Source: Acinetobacter chengduensis (lineage in GTDB: Bacteria > Pseudomonadota > Gammaproteobacteria > Pseudomonadales > Moraxellaceae). Taken from it: a stretch of 64,000 nucleotides of DNA. A program made the position numbers and the translations under genes. The stretch is from assembly GCF_003664645.1 (NCBI RefSeq), contig NZ_RCHC01000012.1, positions 53,295 to 117,294 of the forward strand, written 5' to 3'. Below the pieces are notes generated by a model, which did no database searches, was not told the DNA's origin, and worked only from the letters and a program-made list of their open reading frames with translations. Shown piece after piece: positions 27,261 to 36,890 of the stretch (positions are counted from its first letter, which is position 1; each line of letters starts with the position of its first letter).

Positions 27261-27686
27261 ATGCTGAAATCTTATGTGGAATTTAGAACTGAATTATTTC
27301 CGCCGTGTTCAGAAAATACGGATGAATGGGAAGGTGCTGTTTGGGGGCGTTCATTAGCCACCTACTTAAATACAGAGCTACAAAAGCGGGGCCTTCCCAG
27401 TGCAGGTATTCAGGCTGAAGACTGGGGCTATGTGGTAAATTTTGAAGCGCCATTTCATGAAGATATTTGGCTAGGCTGTGGCAAATATGATGAATATCCA
27501 GATGGTTTCCTGCTGATGATTGAGCCTAAAAATCCAATCATTAAAAAATGGTTTAAACCAAATATTGATGTCACAGAGCAGCTTGAGCAGTTAATCCAAG
27601 CTTTGGATCAGATTCTGCAACAGAATGAAGCAGTGCATGATGTCAAATGGTGGACAGCAACAGAGTTTGAAAATCCAAAAAGATGA
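27261..27686 (+). CDS. Hypothetical protein, 141 aa
   Basis: A soluble acidic protein of unknown function. It is rich in Trp (DEWEGAVWGRSLATYL, EDWGYVVNFEAPFHEDIWLG, KWWTATEFENP) and ends in a helical segment from about residue 105. The AGGA upstream of ATG 27261 (acaggaaatacgca) supports the start. The pattern suggests a compact alpha/beta domain of the kind found in immunity or cargo-binding proteins, but I cannot name a family. It precedes dnaX by 105 bases. Confidence 0.72.
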   Translation: MLKSYVEFRTELFPPCSENTDEWEGAVWGRSLATYLNTELQKRGLPSAGIQAEDWGYVVNFEAPFHEDIWLGCGKYDEYPDGFLLMIEPKNPIIKKWFKPNIDVTEQLEQLIQALDQILQQNEAVHDVKWWTATEFENPKR

Positions 27687-27791
27687 ATGCCCAATTACCT
27701 GAATAAATGGCATTGGCATACATCTTCTGTGTTTTTTCATTCACTCAGTGTCAAAAAAACAGTATCCTTATGCATGTGAAAAGGAGCATAC

Positions 27792-30011
27792 ATGTATCAA
27801 GTACTTGCGCGAAAATATCGTCCCCGCAATTTTAATGAGCTGGTTGGTCAAAACCATGTCTCACGCGCATTAACTAGCGCTTTAGACCGTGGCCGTCTGC
27901 ATCATGCCTATTTGTTTACAGGGACACGTGGTGTAGGTAAAACCACCATTGCGCGTATTTTGGCGAAGTGCTTGAACTGCGAAACAGGGATTACCTCTAC
28001 GCCATGTGAAGTGTGTGCGACTTGTAAGTCGGTCAATGAAGGCCGTTTTATCGATTTGATCGAAATTGATGCTGCTTCACGTACCAAGGTAGAAGATACG
28101 CGTGAATTGCTCGACAACGTACCTTATGCACCAACCCAAGGACGATTTAAGGTCTACTTAATTGACGAAGTGCACATGCTGTCTACGCATTCATTTAACG
28201 CACTTCTAAAAACCTTAGAAGAACCACCAGAGCATGTGAAATTCCTCTTCGCCACAACAGATCCTCAAAAGTTACCCATCACAGTTATTTCGCGTTGCTT
28301 GCAATTTACGCTACGCCCCTTGGCTGTAGACGAAATTACATCGCACTTAACTGATGTATTGCAAAAAGAAAGCATAGAAGCGGAGCAGGATGCGATTTGG
28401 CAAATTGCTGAATCTGCGCAAGGCTCTTTGCGTGATGCGATGTCGTTAACCGACCAAGCGATTGCTTATGGCCAAGGTGCTATTCAGCATCAGGATGTTA
28501 AAGACATGCTGGGCTTGATTGACCGTACAATCATTTATGATCTAATTTTAGCAATACACCAAAATCAGCAAGCGCGTATTAGCGAATTGTTAATGCAATT
28601 CCGTCAGCAAGCACTCGATGTTTCTATGGTGCTAGATCAATTGATTTCGACACTGCATGAATTGGCATTACTACAGTATCTGCCAGATTTAGCATTAAAA
28701 TACAGTGCTGAAATTAACCAAAAAATTATGCGCCTGTCGCAACAAGTTACAGCGCAAGATTTACAACTGTATTATCAAATTGCTTGTAAAGGTCGTGCCG
28801 ATTTACAAATGGCGGTTACACAAGAGCAAGGTTTTGAAATGACCGTGCTACGCTTGCTGGCTTTCCGTCCTATGCAACCGAATGAAGTGCCTGTTTCAGC
28901 AGTCGTGCAAACCGTACAGCCAGTTGCAAGTGTTGAGCAGATGCCTGTTAGCGAACAGCTAACACCACAAAGTAGTCCAGCTGAAGTCCGTACATCAGTA
29001 TTAGCGACAGATGCACCTGCAACGCAAGATATTAAAAACGAGTCGCTAAATTCTGATGATTTCTTCTCTGATGAATATGATGATGAACAAGATGAGTTCG
29101 CATCAAAGACGGATGTGAATGAGCCTTCATCAGATGATTTTCTGGATGAACCAGCGTTAGATACAACTCCAGTTGTGGAACAAAGTCTGCAAGCTCAAGT
29201 AGCGCCTGAAATTGACATTCCACAAACCAAATCAGCACATACGCAAAATGCGGATGTATCTCAGGTAGAAAAGGTAGAGTCATCTGATCAAATTATTTTC
29301 GATCCATCTCATGGTGAAACATTATTTGGTTTAGATGCTTTGGCAGGAAACGATCAGGTTGTAGATTTAACACCAGACTATGCTTTTGAATCTATTGCAC
29401 CTTTAGATGAGCATGTAGCTGAAAATAGTGTTGGTGCTGATATCTCTGGTGAACCTGTTTCAGCTGACGTGGCAGATAATCTATTTGCACAACGCATAAC
29501 AGAGGAACCAGCAGTAGTAAGTACTATACAGGCTGAAATACAACAGCAGATGCATAGTCCAGCAGTTGTAACTGCATCAGCTCTAAGTCATTTAATGCCA
29601 CAGGATATTTTGAAACTGCCTGTGCAAGACCTGCAAGGAGAATGGACTGTAGATAAATGGGAATATTGGTTCCGTCATAGCGATTTATCACCTGCTGTAC
29701 AAGAGTTGGCTCAACATGGCGTGATGATTGGTACGATTGATGGTGAAAGTAGTTTCCATATTCCTAAAAAATACGAACAACTACTCAACCAAATGCAGCA
29801 TTTATTAGAACAAGCCTTACACAGTGTTTGGCCTGCAACACGATTTAATGTGGTGTATGGAGATGTAAGTGAACGCACGCCTTATGTGCTTTTAAATGCA
29901 CGTAAAGAGCAAGCGTATGTTCGTGCTTCAGAATTGTTGCATAATGAGCCTACAGTGAAATCCTTAATTCAAGCATTTAATGGTGAATTACAAAATATTC
30001 AACTGAAATAA
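27792..30011 (+). CDS. dnaX: DNA polymerase III subunits gamma and tau
   Basis: Clamp-loader ATPase of the replisome. The Walker A motif GTRGVGKT is at 44-51. The zinc module uses Cys63, Cys72, Cys75 and Cys78, as in E. coli. The DEVH Walker B (LIDEVHML) and SRC sensor follow. Domains I-III take up the first ~360 residues; residues about 375-610 are acidic, low-complexity linker (repeats of DD, DE, Q and V), and the C-terminal ~120 residues should bind the alpha subunit. AAGGAG stands before the ATG. I saw no E. coli-type AAAAAAG slippery site with an obvious hairpin, so a separate gamma form is unproven. Confidence 0.96.
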   Translation: MYQVLARKYRPRNFNELVGQNHVSRALTSALDRGRLHHAYLFTGTRGVGKTTIARILAKCLNCETGITSTPCEVCATCKSVNEGRFIDLIEIDAASRTKVEDTRELLDNVPYAPTQGRFKVYLIDEVHMLSTHSFNALLKTLEEPPEHVKFLFATTDPQKLPITVISRCLQFTLRPLAVDEITSHLTDVLQKESIEAEQDAIWQIAESAQGSLRDAMSLTDQAIAYGQGAIQHQDVKDMLGLIDRTIIYDLILAIHQNQQARISELLMQFRQQALDVSMVLDQLISTLHELALLQYLPDLALKYSAEINQKIMRLSQQVTAQDLQLYYQIACKGRADLQMAVTQEQGFEMTVLRLLAFRPMQPNEVPVSAVVQTVQPVASVEQMPVSEQLTPQSSPAEVRTSVLATDAPATQDIKNESLNSDDFFSDEYDDEQDEFASKTDVNEPSSDDFLDEPALDTTPVVEQSLQAQVAPEIDIPQTKSAHTQNADVSQVEKVESSDQIIFDPSHGETLFGLDALAGNDQVVDLTPDYAFESIAPLDEHVAENSVGADISGEPVSADVADNLFAQRITEEPAVVSTIQAEIQQQMHSPAVVTASALSHLMPQDILKLPVQDLQGEWTVDKWEYWFRHSDLSPAVQELAQHGVMIGTIDGESSFHIPKKYEQLLNQMQHLLEQALHSVWPATRFNVVYGDVSERTPYVLLNARKEQAYVRASELLHNEPTVKSLIQAFNGELQNIQLK

Positions 30012-30026
30012 TGATTTTGAAATGCA

Positions 30027-30476
30027 TTATTCTGCGTGATTTAAATCAATAAGATAATGTACTAGGGCATCTCGCATTTCTGATGGAATCGGGGTGCTTT
30101 TTTTATGTGTGCGCTCAACAAAAACATGCACAAAATTACCTTGAGCAGAGGCATGATCTTGTCCTTGTTTAAAAATCGCCAAGTCATAAATTAAAGAAGA
30201 GTTTCCAATTTTTTCAATCGCAACGCCCACTTCAATAATTTCTGGATAGCTGAGCTCTTGCATAAAATTGCAGGATGAGCTGACCACGAGCCCAATAATG
30301 GGTGAGTGGTGAATATCAAAACCCGCTTTTTGAATTAATAAAGCATTGGCTGCTGTATCAAAGTAACTGTAATAGGTAACATTATTCACATGTCCGTATA
30401 GATCGTTATCTGCCCAACGGGTTTGAATGGGAAATATAAAAGCATATTGATGGCGCAGTCTAATTTTAGGTTTCAT
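30027..30476 (-). CDS. Acyl-CoA thioesterase, 4-hydroxybenzoyl-CoA thioesterase fold
   Basis: A 149-residue hotdog protein with the family start TRWADNDLYGHVNNVTYYSYFDTA, which holds the catalytic Asp (about residue 23) and the HVNN motif. It probably hydrolyses acyl-CoA esters in the cytoplasm. It converges with dnaX, with only 15 bases between the stops. Downstream of OmpW on the same strand, but a terminator lies between them. Confidence 0.92.
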   Translation of the reverse strand: MKPKIRLRHQYAFIFPIQTRWADNDLYGHVNNVTYYSYFDTAANALLIQKAGFDIHHSPIIGLVVSSSCNFMQELSYPEIIEVGVAIEKIGNSSLIYDLAIFKQGQDHASAQGNFVHVFVERTHKKSTPIPSEMRDALVHYLIDLNHAE

Positions 30477-30535
30477 TTGAGTCTATTTTTATGAAGTATT
30501 AGGTGTTTTACGTTGCTGGGGCAGTTTATTCAAGT

Positions 30536-30567
30536 AAAAAAAAGCCATTCAAGCAATTTGAATGGCT
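30536..30567 (-). terminator. Terminator of the ompW-like gene
   Basis: AGCCATTCAA and TTGAATGGCT arms with a five-base loop; on the minus strand the stem is followed by a T-run. Confidence 0.9.
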
Positions 30568-30621
30568 ATGGCAAAATGAAAACTTCAAAAAATTAAAGCA
30601 TTGAGTGTTTTTAATATTGCA

Positions 30622-31434
30622 TTAGAAACGATAGCCTAGACCTAAATAGGTCACCACTGGGTTAATTTCAATTTTACTTGAGCCAAATAATACTGTGTCG
30701 CGGTCACCTGTATTGCTGTTGCCAATCACATTCAGTTTTGCCTGAGTAGAAAGGTGAGCATAACTTACAGAGGCTGTACCAAACCAATTTTTAGTCAAGT
30801 TGACATCTACACCTACAGTAGCAACGGGTGCAAATGCATCATCGACTTTGACTTTACCTAATTCAGGCTTGAGTAAACCGCCTACCAACTGATTATGGGT
30901 TTGGAGCTCCGTATTCACAGCAGGATCTACTTTTACATTGCTAAAATGCGCATACATGACACCAGCACCCACATAAGGCCGAATACGATTGTTAATGGAA
31001 CCAAAATGATAACGTGCAGTAAATGTTGGGGTGTATGCATCGGTTGTTGCAATTTTATTGAATTGTTCTAAGTTTGCAACGGAACCTACAAGAGGAAGGG
31101 TGATTTCGCCCTTACCAGCCAATTCCATTTTGGGTGGCGCGCCTAGAACTAATTCGAGGGATACATTGTCATTCACAAAATAATCAAGCATTAAGCCTGC
31201 GGTATCCGCATTTTGCACTTCAAAACCAGCATTTGGTGAAGATGCCTCTTGAGCACCTAAAATAGGTGTTTTATCAGTGGTGCTACCTGAAATACCTTGA
31301 GCGCTACTTTGAGGCATGACGTGTAACCAACCTGCGGAAACGGCCCATGTTTTACCATCGGAAGTGGCTGCATGAACCAAAGGCATTGCACCAAAAAGTG
31401 CGACCATGAGGACTGATTTTTTAATATGATTCAT
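30622..31434 (-). CDS. OmpW family outer-membrane protein
   Basis: A 270-residue protein with a Sec signal (MNHIKKSVLMVALFGAMPLV, then HAA). It has the OmpW pattern of an eight-stranded barrel, with alternating hydrophobic/aromatic strands, PYVGAGVMYAHF in the middle and the C-terminal VTYLGLGYRF that ends in Phe, as needed for BAM recognition. The longer-than-usual loop near residues 33-65 (SSAQGISGSTTDK) is an unusual insertion compared with ~210-residue OmpW. I use ATG 31434, with AAGGA seven bases upstream. OmpW proteins are linked to hydrophobic solute uptake. Confidence 0.92.
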   Translation of the reverse strand: MNHIKKSVLMVALFGAMPLVHAATSDGKTWAVSAGWLHVMPQSSAQGISGSTTDKTPILGAQEASSPNAGFEVQNADTAGLMLDYFVNDNVSLELVLGAPPKMELAGKGEITLPLVGSVANLEQFNKIATTDAYTPTFTARYHFGSINNRIRPYVGAGVMYAHFSNVKVDPAVNTELQTHNQLVGGLLKPELGKVKVDDAFAPVATVGVDVNLTKNWFGTASVSYAHLSTQAKLNVIGNSNTGDRDTVLFGSSKIEINPVVTYLGLGYRF

Positions 31435-31744
31435 TTGCTTTTCCTTAGTCTGTATTACCACATACCGTTACAAATCCTGAAACGGTTTTCACTATAAGTT
31501 TATGCAGTTCATACATGAAAAAGCTTAAGAAATAAGAAAAATTACAATGTTAATGACGTTAATTAAAAATATGAATGTCGTAAAATTTGTTAAAAAACAA
31601 TCGAATTATTTTTGATTATTTTTCAATCAATGCCTAATGTGTTGAATTCGAATATATAAATAACTCAGGATTTAATCTATTTAATAAACGGTAAAAGTAT
31701 AGGAATGTCGAATTCATCACAGCTAGACAATCATAAAGTATTAT
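31435..31744. other. Intergenic region between the OmpW and alcohol dehydrogenase genes
   Basis: About 310 bases, AT-rich, containing the promoter of the ompW-like gene. A short inverted repeat, CCGTT-N11-AACGG, is visible at about 31465-31485. No ORF with support was found; the frame 31705-31890 on the plus strand mostly overlaps the dehydrogenase 3-prime end and is not accepted. Confidence 0.55.
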
Positions 31745-32905
31745 TTAAGCGTAAATTGAGTTGTAAATCTGTAGAGCATCCTGCTGTTGTAGAGGGCGTG
31801 GGTTATTTTGCAAGAGCCGAGTTTGTAACATCGCATCTGTCGCTAGCTCGCTTAATTTTGCATGTGGAATATTCAGTTGTTGCAGTTTGAGAGTGAGCCC
31901 ACTGTGGTCAAGATGATTTTGCATGTGATCGATAAATAAATCGCATAAACCTGCGGTACAGCCTGTGCTGTAAGGATCGAGCCATTGCATAAGCTCTGCA
32001 TAATGAGCTTTGGCTTCTGGGGCATTAAATTTAAGCACTTCAGTGAGCACTAAGGCATTGCTATGGCCATGTGAAATATGAAAATGCCCACCCAGTGGAT
32101 AGGCTAAAGCATGCACTGCACCCACAGGCGCATTGGCAAAGGCCTGACCAGCAAGCATTGAGCCTACCAGCATGTTTTGCCGTGCTTCAAGGTTACTACC
32201 ATCTTTGAGCACTAAAGGAAGATTTTTATTTAATAGGCGCAGAGCTTGTTTGGCCAACATATCTACATAAGGGTTTTTCTTTACTTTAGATGTATAGGCT
32301 TCTATGGCATGCACCATCGCATCTATACCTGTAGCTGCTGTAATAGACGGCGGTAAATTTTGAGTGAAGTTTGCATCTAGAATTGCGACATCGGCATAAA
32401 GTACAGGCGAAACTATCCCAGTTTTAGTGGTCTCACCAGTGGTCACAATTGAAATAGGGGTGACTTCTGAGCCTGTACCTGCAGTGGTCGGGACTAAAAT
32501 CAAAGGAAGGCGAGGTCGTTTGGCATGACCAACCCCGTATAGGTCTTGAATACGCTGTTGTTGATCGGGATGTGCCAATACTGCAATGATTTTTGCGACA
32601 TCTAAGGAGCTACCTCCACCGAAGCCGAGCACAAAATCAATTTTTTCATGTTGAGCAAATTTTACGGCATCAAGGACTAAATGCTCGGGAGGATCTGCTT
32701 GTACATTAGAATAAATAATATAGTCTTGCTGAAGTGTTTCTAAAATTTCCACAATAGGTAAATGAAGCTGATGTACTAACATGCCAGGGTCGGTCACCAT
32801 TAACACGCGTTTAGGTTTAAAGTCATTGAGCAGATTTTTGAGCTCAATAATTGAACCCAAACCAGAAATAATATTACCGACGGTTTGAAACTGAAATTGG
32901 CTCAT
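31745..32905 (-). CDS. Iron-containing alcohol dehydrogenase
   Basis: A 386-residue protein of the group III dehydrogenases. It shows the nucleotide-binding GFGGGSSLDVAK block, the PTTAGTGSEVTPI signature and the metal-binding MVHAIEAY and HALAYPLGGHFHISHGHSNA histidines. Likely reduces aldehydes or oxidises alcohols with NAD(P). I take ATG 32905, with AGGA upstream at good spacing, rather than 32968. Transcribed as a single unit opposite the downstream tyrosine phosphatase gene, with 117 bases between starts. Substrate cannot be told. Confidence 0.94.
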   Translation of the reverse strand: MSQFQFQTVGNIISGLGSIIELKNLLNDFKPKRVLMVTDPGMLVHQLHLPIVEILETLQQDYIIYSNVQADPPEHLVLDAVKFAQHEKIDFVLGFGGGSSLDVAKIIAVLAHPDQQQRIQDLYGVGHAKRPRLPLILVPTTAGTGSEVTPISIVTTGETTKTGIVSPVLYADVAILDANFTQNLPPSITAATGIDAMVHAIEAYTSKVKKNPYVDMLAKQALRLLNKNLPLVLKDGSNLEARQNMLVGSMLAGQAFANAPVGAVHALAYPLGGHFHISHGHSNALVLTEVLKFNAPEAKAHYAELMQWLDPYSTGCTAGLCDLFIDHMQNHLDHSGLTLKLQQLNIPHAKLSELATDAMLQTRLLQNNPRPLQQQDALQIYNSIYA

Positions 32906-33022
32906 GAGGTTATCCTTATTTTTTATATCTAAATGCGTATTATTGTTGAGGGTTGATATAGGATTCATCCTTTAAATAACTTAACATAAGATGCTTGAAA
33001 TAAAAGTAACATTGAGGTTCTT

Positions 33023-33532
33023 ATGTCATCCCAAACGCCCTATCAGGTGTTATGTGTTTGTCTAGGTAATATTTGCCGCTCTCCTACGGCTGAAGCTGTA
33101 TTTAGGCACTTATGTGATGAAGCGAACTTGAATGTTGCGATTGATTCTGCGGGTACCAGCAATTACCATCCTAATAAGGCACCAGATTCGAGAAGCCAGC
33201 AACACGCCAAAAAACGTGGTTATGATTTGTCTACCTTGCGCGCACGTCAGTTAAAAACCAAAGATTTTGTAGAATTCGATTTGATTCTGGCAATGGATCA
33301 TGAAAACTTAGTCAATATTCAAGCGTTGCAAATTCAAGCCTTACAAGAATGGGGTACTAGCGCACGACGTGCTGAAATTGCACTCATGAGTCAGCATGAT
33401 CCTGACTTTTTTGAGCAGGCTGTGCCAGATCCATATTATGGTGGTGCAAATGGTTTTGAATTGGTACTCGACCAATGTGAATCTAGCTGTCGCGCATGGA
33501 TTCAGGTTATTCAGAAAAAATTAGAACATTAA
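33023..33532 (+). CDS. Low-molecular-weight protein tyrosine phosphatase
   Basis: A 169-residue phosphatase with the CX5R loop Cys13-LGNIC-Arg19 followed by SPTAE and the general acid in VPDPYYGG near residue 137. The family acts on phosphotyrosine proteins and in bacteria often dephosphorylates capsule-assembly kinases; here no capsule genes are near, and it is followed 16 bases later by murB, so a different partner is likely. The ATG follows GAGG. Confidence 0.95.
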   Translation: MSSQTPYQVLCVCLGNICRSPTAEAVFRHLCDEANLNVAIDSAGTSNYHPNKAPDSRSQQHAKKRGYDLSTLRARQLKTKDFVEFDLILAMDHENLVNIQALQIQALQEWGTSARRAEIALMSQHDPDFFEQAVPDPYYGGANGFELVLDQCESSCRAWIQVIQKKLEH

Positions 33533-33547
33533 GGTTTAAGATTCGAC

Positions 33548-34582
33548 ATGCATATCCAGACTCAAGTACAACTTAAGCCTTTTAATACGCTCAATTTAAA
33601 TTCAATCGCTTCTCATTATGTGCAAGTACATTCGAAACAAGATTTAATCGATGCATTAGCCTTTGCAGAGGCAGAGCAACTGAATGTATTTATACTTTCA
33701 GGGGGCAGTAATATGCTCTTGCCAGAACACATTGATGCTCTGGTTTTACACATGCACATCATGGGTATTGAAGCACTCGCGGAAGATGACCAAACTCGTA
33801 CTATTCGTGTTGGTGCAGGTCAAGTTTGGCATGACTTTGTGTTATGGACGACCACAGAGCACTTATATGGCTTACAAAATTTAGCTTTAATTCCAGGGCT
33901 TGTAGGTGCGGCACCAGTACAAAATATTGGTGCTTATGGTGTAGAAGTTGGTGAATTTATTGATACAGTTGAAGTTTATGACCGTGATGAAAAGCAATTT
34001 ATAAGTATAGCTTCTGTCGATTGTGATTTTGCTTATCGCCATAGTGTATTTAAAGATGATCCAAACCGTTACATCATTTGTGCGGTGCAATTTAAATTAT
34101 TAAAAACACCAGAACTCAAATTACAGTATGGTGATTTAAAAGCAGCCGTGGGTGATGAGCTCACAGCTGAGAATTTACAACGTCAAGTGATTCATATTCG
34201 ACAAGCCAAATTACCAGACCCTCAAGAATATCCAAATGTGGGAAGCTTTTTTAAAAATCCAATAATTTCGCAGCAAAGTTATGAACAGATTGCGTTAAAA
34301 CATCCAAACTTACCACATTATCCTCAAGCGAATGGACAAGTTAAAATTGCTGCAGGTTGGCTCATTGATCAGGCGGGTTGGAAAGGTAAAAAGCTAGGTG
34401 TGGTGGGTATGTTCCACAAGCAAGCATTAGTTTTAGTTAACTATGCAGATGCGACTTTGCATGATGTGCGCCGTACTTATCAAGCAGTGCAAAATGATGT
34501 ATATCATCAGTTTAGCATTAAGTTAGAACCTGAACCTGTGTTGTTTAGTCAGCAAGGTTTAATCCGTTCACATCAGGACTAA
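33548..34582 (+). CDS. murB: UDP-N-acetylenolpyruvoylglucosamine reductase
   Basis: Reduces UDP-GlcNAc-enolpyruvate to UDP-MurNAc, the second committed step of peptidoglycan precursor synthesis, with FAD and NADPH. The FAD-binding LSGGSNMLL and [20 protein letters not shown] blocks and the catalytic [10 protein letters not shown] block (active-site Ser) are all present. The 344 residues fit type I MurB. Probably co-transcribed with the phosphatase before it and the ElyC-like gene after it (gap of 3 bases). Confidence 0.97.
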   Translation: MHIQTQVQLKPFNTLNLNSIASHYVQVHSKQDLIDALAFAEAEQLNVFILSGGSNMLLPEHIDALVLHMHIMGIEALAEDDQTRTIRVGAGQVWHDFVLWTTTEHLYGLQNLALIPGLVGAAPVQNIGAYGVEVGEFIDTVEVYDRDEKQFISIASVDCDFAYRHSVFKDDPNRYIICAVQFKLLKTPELKLQYGDLKAAVGDELTAENLQRQVIHIRQAKLPDPQEYPNVGSFFKNPIISQQSYEQIALKHPNLPHYPQANGQVKIAAGWLIDQAGWKGKKLGVVGMFHKQALVLVNYADATLHDVRRTYQAVQNDVYHQFSIKLEPEPVLFSQQGLIRSHQD

Positions 34583-34585
34583 AAA

Positions 34586-35725
34586 ATGAAAAAAACGCCG
34601 TGGATAGTCCGTATTGTACAAATATTCGCTGTATTATTTGCACTATTCGGCTGTCTGATCGTTTTTATTTATACGCCTTTTTATTCCAGCTTAGTCGTGC
34701 GTGCACTCAACTATTTTGTACCCGTAGAAGTGAACGAGGTTGCGGCCAAGAGCCAAAAATTGGCCTCTTTAAGTGATCATGAAAGCTACGAGCCGGGCTC
34801 GGATATGTGGATTGCACGTCAAGCTTATTTAAAAGTGATGGAAGAGGCGATTCAAAGCCAAAATGCACAAGATTTAATGCTGGTGCAGGCACGTTATAAA
34901 GTACTGCAAAAAAGTATCGAAGACGATATTCAAAAAGAAGCTGAGGAAAAGAACCGTCCGCAAGTGCCCTTGTTAGCACCTGTAGTTGAGCAAGCAGAGG
35001 CGAGTAGTGCCTCTGAAGCAACGGTGAGCCATGTTTTCGATTTTAATGCCAAAGTCGATGATGAACAGATGCAACATTACGTTAAATTTTTAAAAACACA
35101 TCCTATTGAAATAGCAGCTTCAGAACCTGTTGACGATGAAATTTTTAAAGATATTGCACTGATTCAGAATCAAAATGAAAATGAGAAAAAAGTTGCAGAA
35201 TTGAAGCCAGCGCATTTTTCTGAACCTTATGCCATTGTGGTACTTGGTGGTGGTTTAACTTTAGATAAAAATGGCAAAGATATTGTGGTAAATGACTATA
35301 CGCGCTTACGTTTAGAAAAGACGCTTGTGGTAGAAAAGCAATATAAATTGCCTATTGTGCTGAGTGGCGTAGAAGCACCTTATATGCAACGCTGGTTGGC
35401 TGAGCATGGTGTAGAAGCTAAATTGCTTGAAGATCGTAGCATGAACACCTGTGAAAATACGCGCTTTAGCTCTTTGCTCTTGCAGAAGAAAGGCGGAGCC
35501 CCTACAGTGATGCTAATTACAGATCGTTATCACATGCCACGAACTCGACGTTTATTTGCACTCAATGGCATAGAAACATTAGCGATTGAAGCGCCAATGC
35601 CAACTCATTTGACACGATGGCGTCCAAGTGAACAAAATTATGACCATAGTCGCCGTGCCAATTATGAAATGTTGGCTACAATGCGCGATATGTGGGTAGG
35701 TACAGAATGCAGGGAGGTACCTTAA
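34586..35725 (+). CDS. YdcF/ElyC family DUF218 protein with N-terminal membrane anchor
   Basis: A 379-residue protein. One transmembrane helix occurs at about residues 8-30 (RIVQIFAVLFALFGCLIVFI), then a charged periplasmic or linker region, and then a C-terminal DUF218 domain: AIVVLGGGLT, LPIVLSG and the ITDRYHMPRTRRLF block with the Asp/His/Arg set typical of the fold. ElyC acts in envelope biogenesis. The 160-residue acidic linker between anchor and domain is long for the family. Placement 3 bases after murB supports a cell-wall role. Its TAA overlaps the next ATG. Confidence 0.88.
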   Translation: MKKTPWIVRIVQIFAVLFALFGCLIVFIYTPFYSSLVVRALNYFVPVEVNEVAAKSQKLASLSDHESYEPGSDMWIARQAYLKVMEEAIQSQNAQDLMLVQARYKVLQKSIEDDIQKEAEEKNRPQVPLLAPVVEQAEASSASEATVSHVFDFNAKVDDEQMQHYVKFLKTHPIEIAASEPVDDEIFKDIALIQNQNENEKKVAELKPAHFSEPYAIVVLGGGLTLDKNGKDIVVNDYTRLRLEKTLVVEKQYKLPIVLSGVEAPYMQRWLAEHGVEAKLLEDRSMNTCENTRFSSLLLQKKGGAPTVMLITDRYHMPRTRRLFALNGIETLAIEAPMPTHLTRWRPSEQNYDHSRRANYEMLATMRDMWVGTECREVP

Positions 35726-36762
35726 TGTCTGATATACCTTTTTTAAATCCTGCGATTTTAAAGCAATTAGAATTGCCTATTCCGAGTCGTGAGACCACGC
35801 CTCTATTATTAGAACAATTAAATTTAAATCGACCCTATACACCAACTTTAGAGATACAAGCATATCGTCGTTTATATGGTTTAGATGCTTTGAATTGCGA
35901 GCATTGGCAAGGCGCTATAGAAATGCCTTTGTTTAAGCTTCATGTACAAGTGTTTCAGCCAAAATTAGAAGAACGTTCACAAATTAAAGGCACGGTATTT
36001 TTGTTGCATGGCTATCTCGAGCATAGCGGAATTTATCAACCGATCATTCGAGAAATACTCGAACAAGGTTATAGTGTTTTGACCTATGACTTACCGGGAC
36101 ATGGCTTAAGCAATGGTTCGCCGGCGAGTATTCAAAATTTTGATCACTATCAAGCTGTGTTAGAAGCTGTGCACCGTTATGTTAAGCATGCGGCACAATT
36201 GCCTCAGCCTTGGTTGGGCATAGGTCAAAGTACGGGTGGGGCTATTTGGTTACATCACTTGCTTGCCTTCGCGGAGCGTCGTGAAAACCCTTATGTTGAT
36301 CGCGTATTATTGCTTTCACCTCTAATTCGCCCTGCAAAAACTGCGTGGTGGCACAACTCAGTAGGTTTGGGGATTATTCGTCGTATTAAGCGTGAAGTCC
36401 CTCGACATTTCCGCCGTAATAACCATAACCCTGAATTTCTTCGTTTCGTACGTCTTAAAGATCCGCTTCAGCCACGTATGATGGGAATGGATTGGATTCT
36501 GGCAATGTCAAAATGGATGCAGGAAATGGAAGAACGTCCAGCATGTCGTATTCCAGTGTGGTTGGCGCAAGGTGCACAAGATCAGACGGTCGACTGGCGC
36601 TATAATATTGAATTTATACGCCGTAAATTTCGCTTACAAACGCTATTAATGCTAGAAGAAGGCTCTCATCAATTAATTAATGAGCGTGCAGATATTCGTG
36701 CTGCATTAACGGGGTTAATCCCCGCATTTTTACATGCAAACAATACTAAAAGTTATTATTAA
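35725..36762 (+). CDS. Alpha/beta hydrolase, monoacylglycerol-lipase-like
   Basis: A 345-residue serine hydrolase with the oxyanion HGYLEHSGIY, YDLPGHGLSNG and nucleophile GQSTGG with Ser169, and a late His in EEGSHQLINE. The arrangement resembles PldB/monoacylglycerol lipase proteins that act on lysophospholipids or monoglycerides. Start at ATG 35725 overlaps the preceding stop (TAATG) and has GGGAGG upstream. Last gene of the phosphatase-murB-elyC-like unit, ending at a terminator. Confidence 0.92.
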   Translation: MSDIPFLNPAILKQLELPIPSRETTPLLLEQLNLNRPYTPTLEIQAYRRLYGLDALNCEHWQGAIEMPLFKLHVQVFQPKLEERSQIKGTVFLLHGYLEHSGIYQPIIREILEQGYSVLTYDLPGHGLSNGSPASIQNFDHYQAVLEAVHRYVKHAAQLPQPWLGIGQSTGGAIWLHHLLAFAERRENPYVDRVLLLSPLIRPAKTAWWHNSVGLGIIRRIKREVPRHFRRNNHNPEFLRFVRLKDPLQPRMMGMDWILAMSKWMQEMEERPACRIPVWLAQGAQDQTVDWRYNIEFIRRKFRLQTLLMLEEGSHQLINERADIRAALTGLIPAFLHANNTKSYY

Positions 36763-36799
36763 ATCGCTTGATTGATTGGTAAGTGGTAGCTGTTCAAGA

Positions 36800-36833
36800 C
36801 ATTAAAAAAGTAGCATATAGCTACTTTTTAATG
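36800..36833 (+). terminator. Terminator of the murB operon
   Basis: CATTAAAA..AGTAGC and GCTACTTTTTAATG arms around ATATA, with T-run within the arm. Confidence 0.88.
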
Positions 36834-36890
36834 TCCAGTGATTCGTTATTTACAGAGTGTTAAACACTGGGTAATGATGCGAATTTAATT

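Noticed and set aside
27792..30011. Programmed frameshift site in dnaX
   Set aside because: No A-AAA-AAG slippery heptamer with a downstream hairpin was seen; short A runs are present but not in the right phase.
31705..31890. 61-residue plus-strand frame
   Set aside because: Mostly antisense to the iron alcohol dehydrogenase end and has no supporting Shine-Dalgarno.
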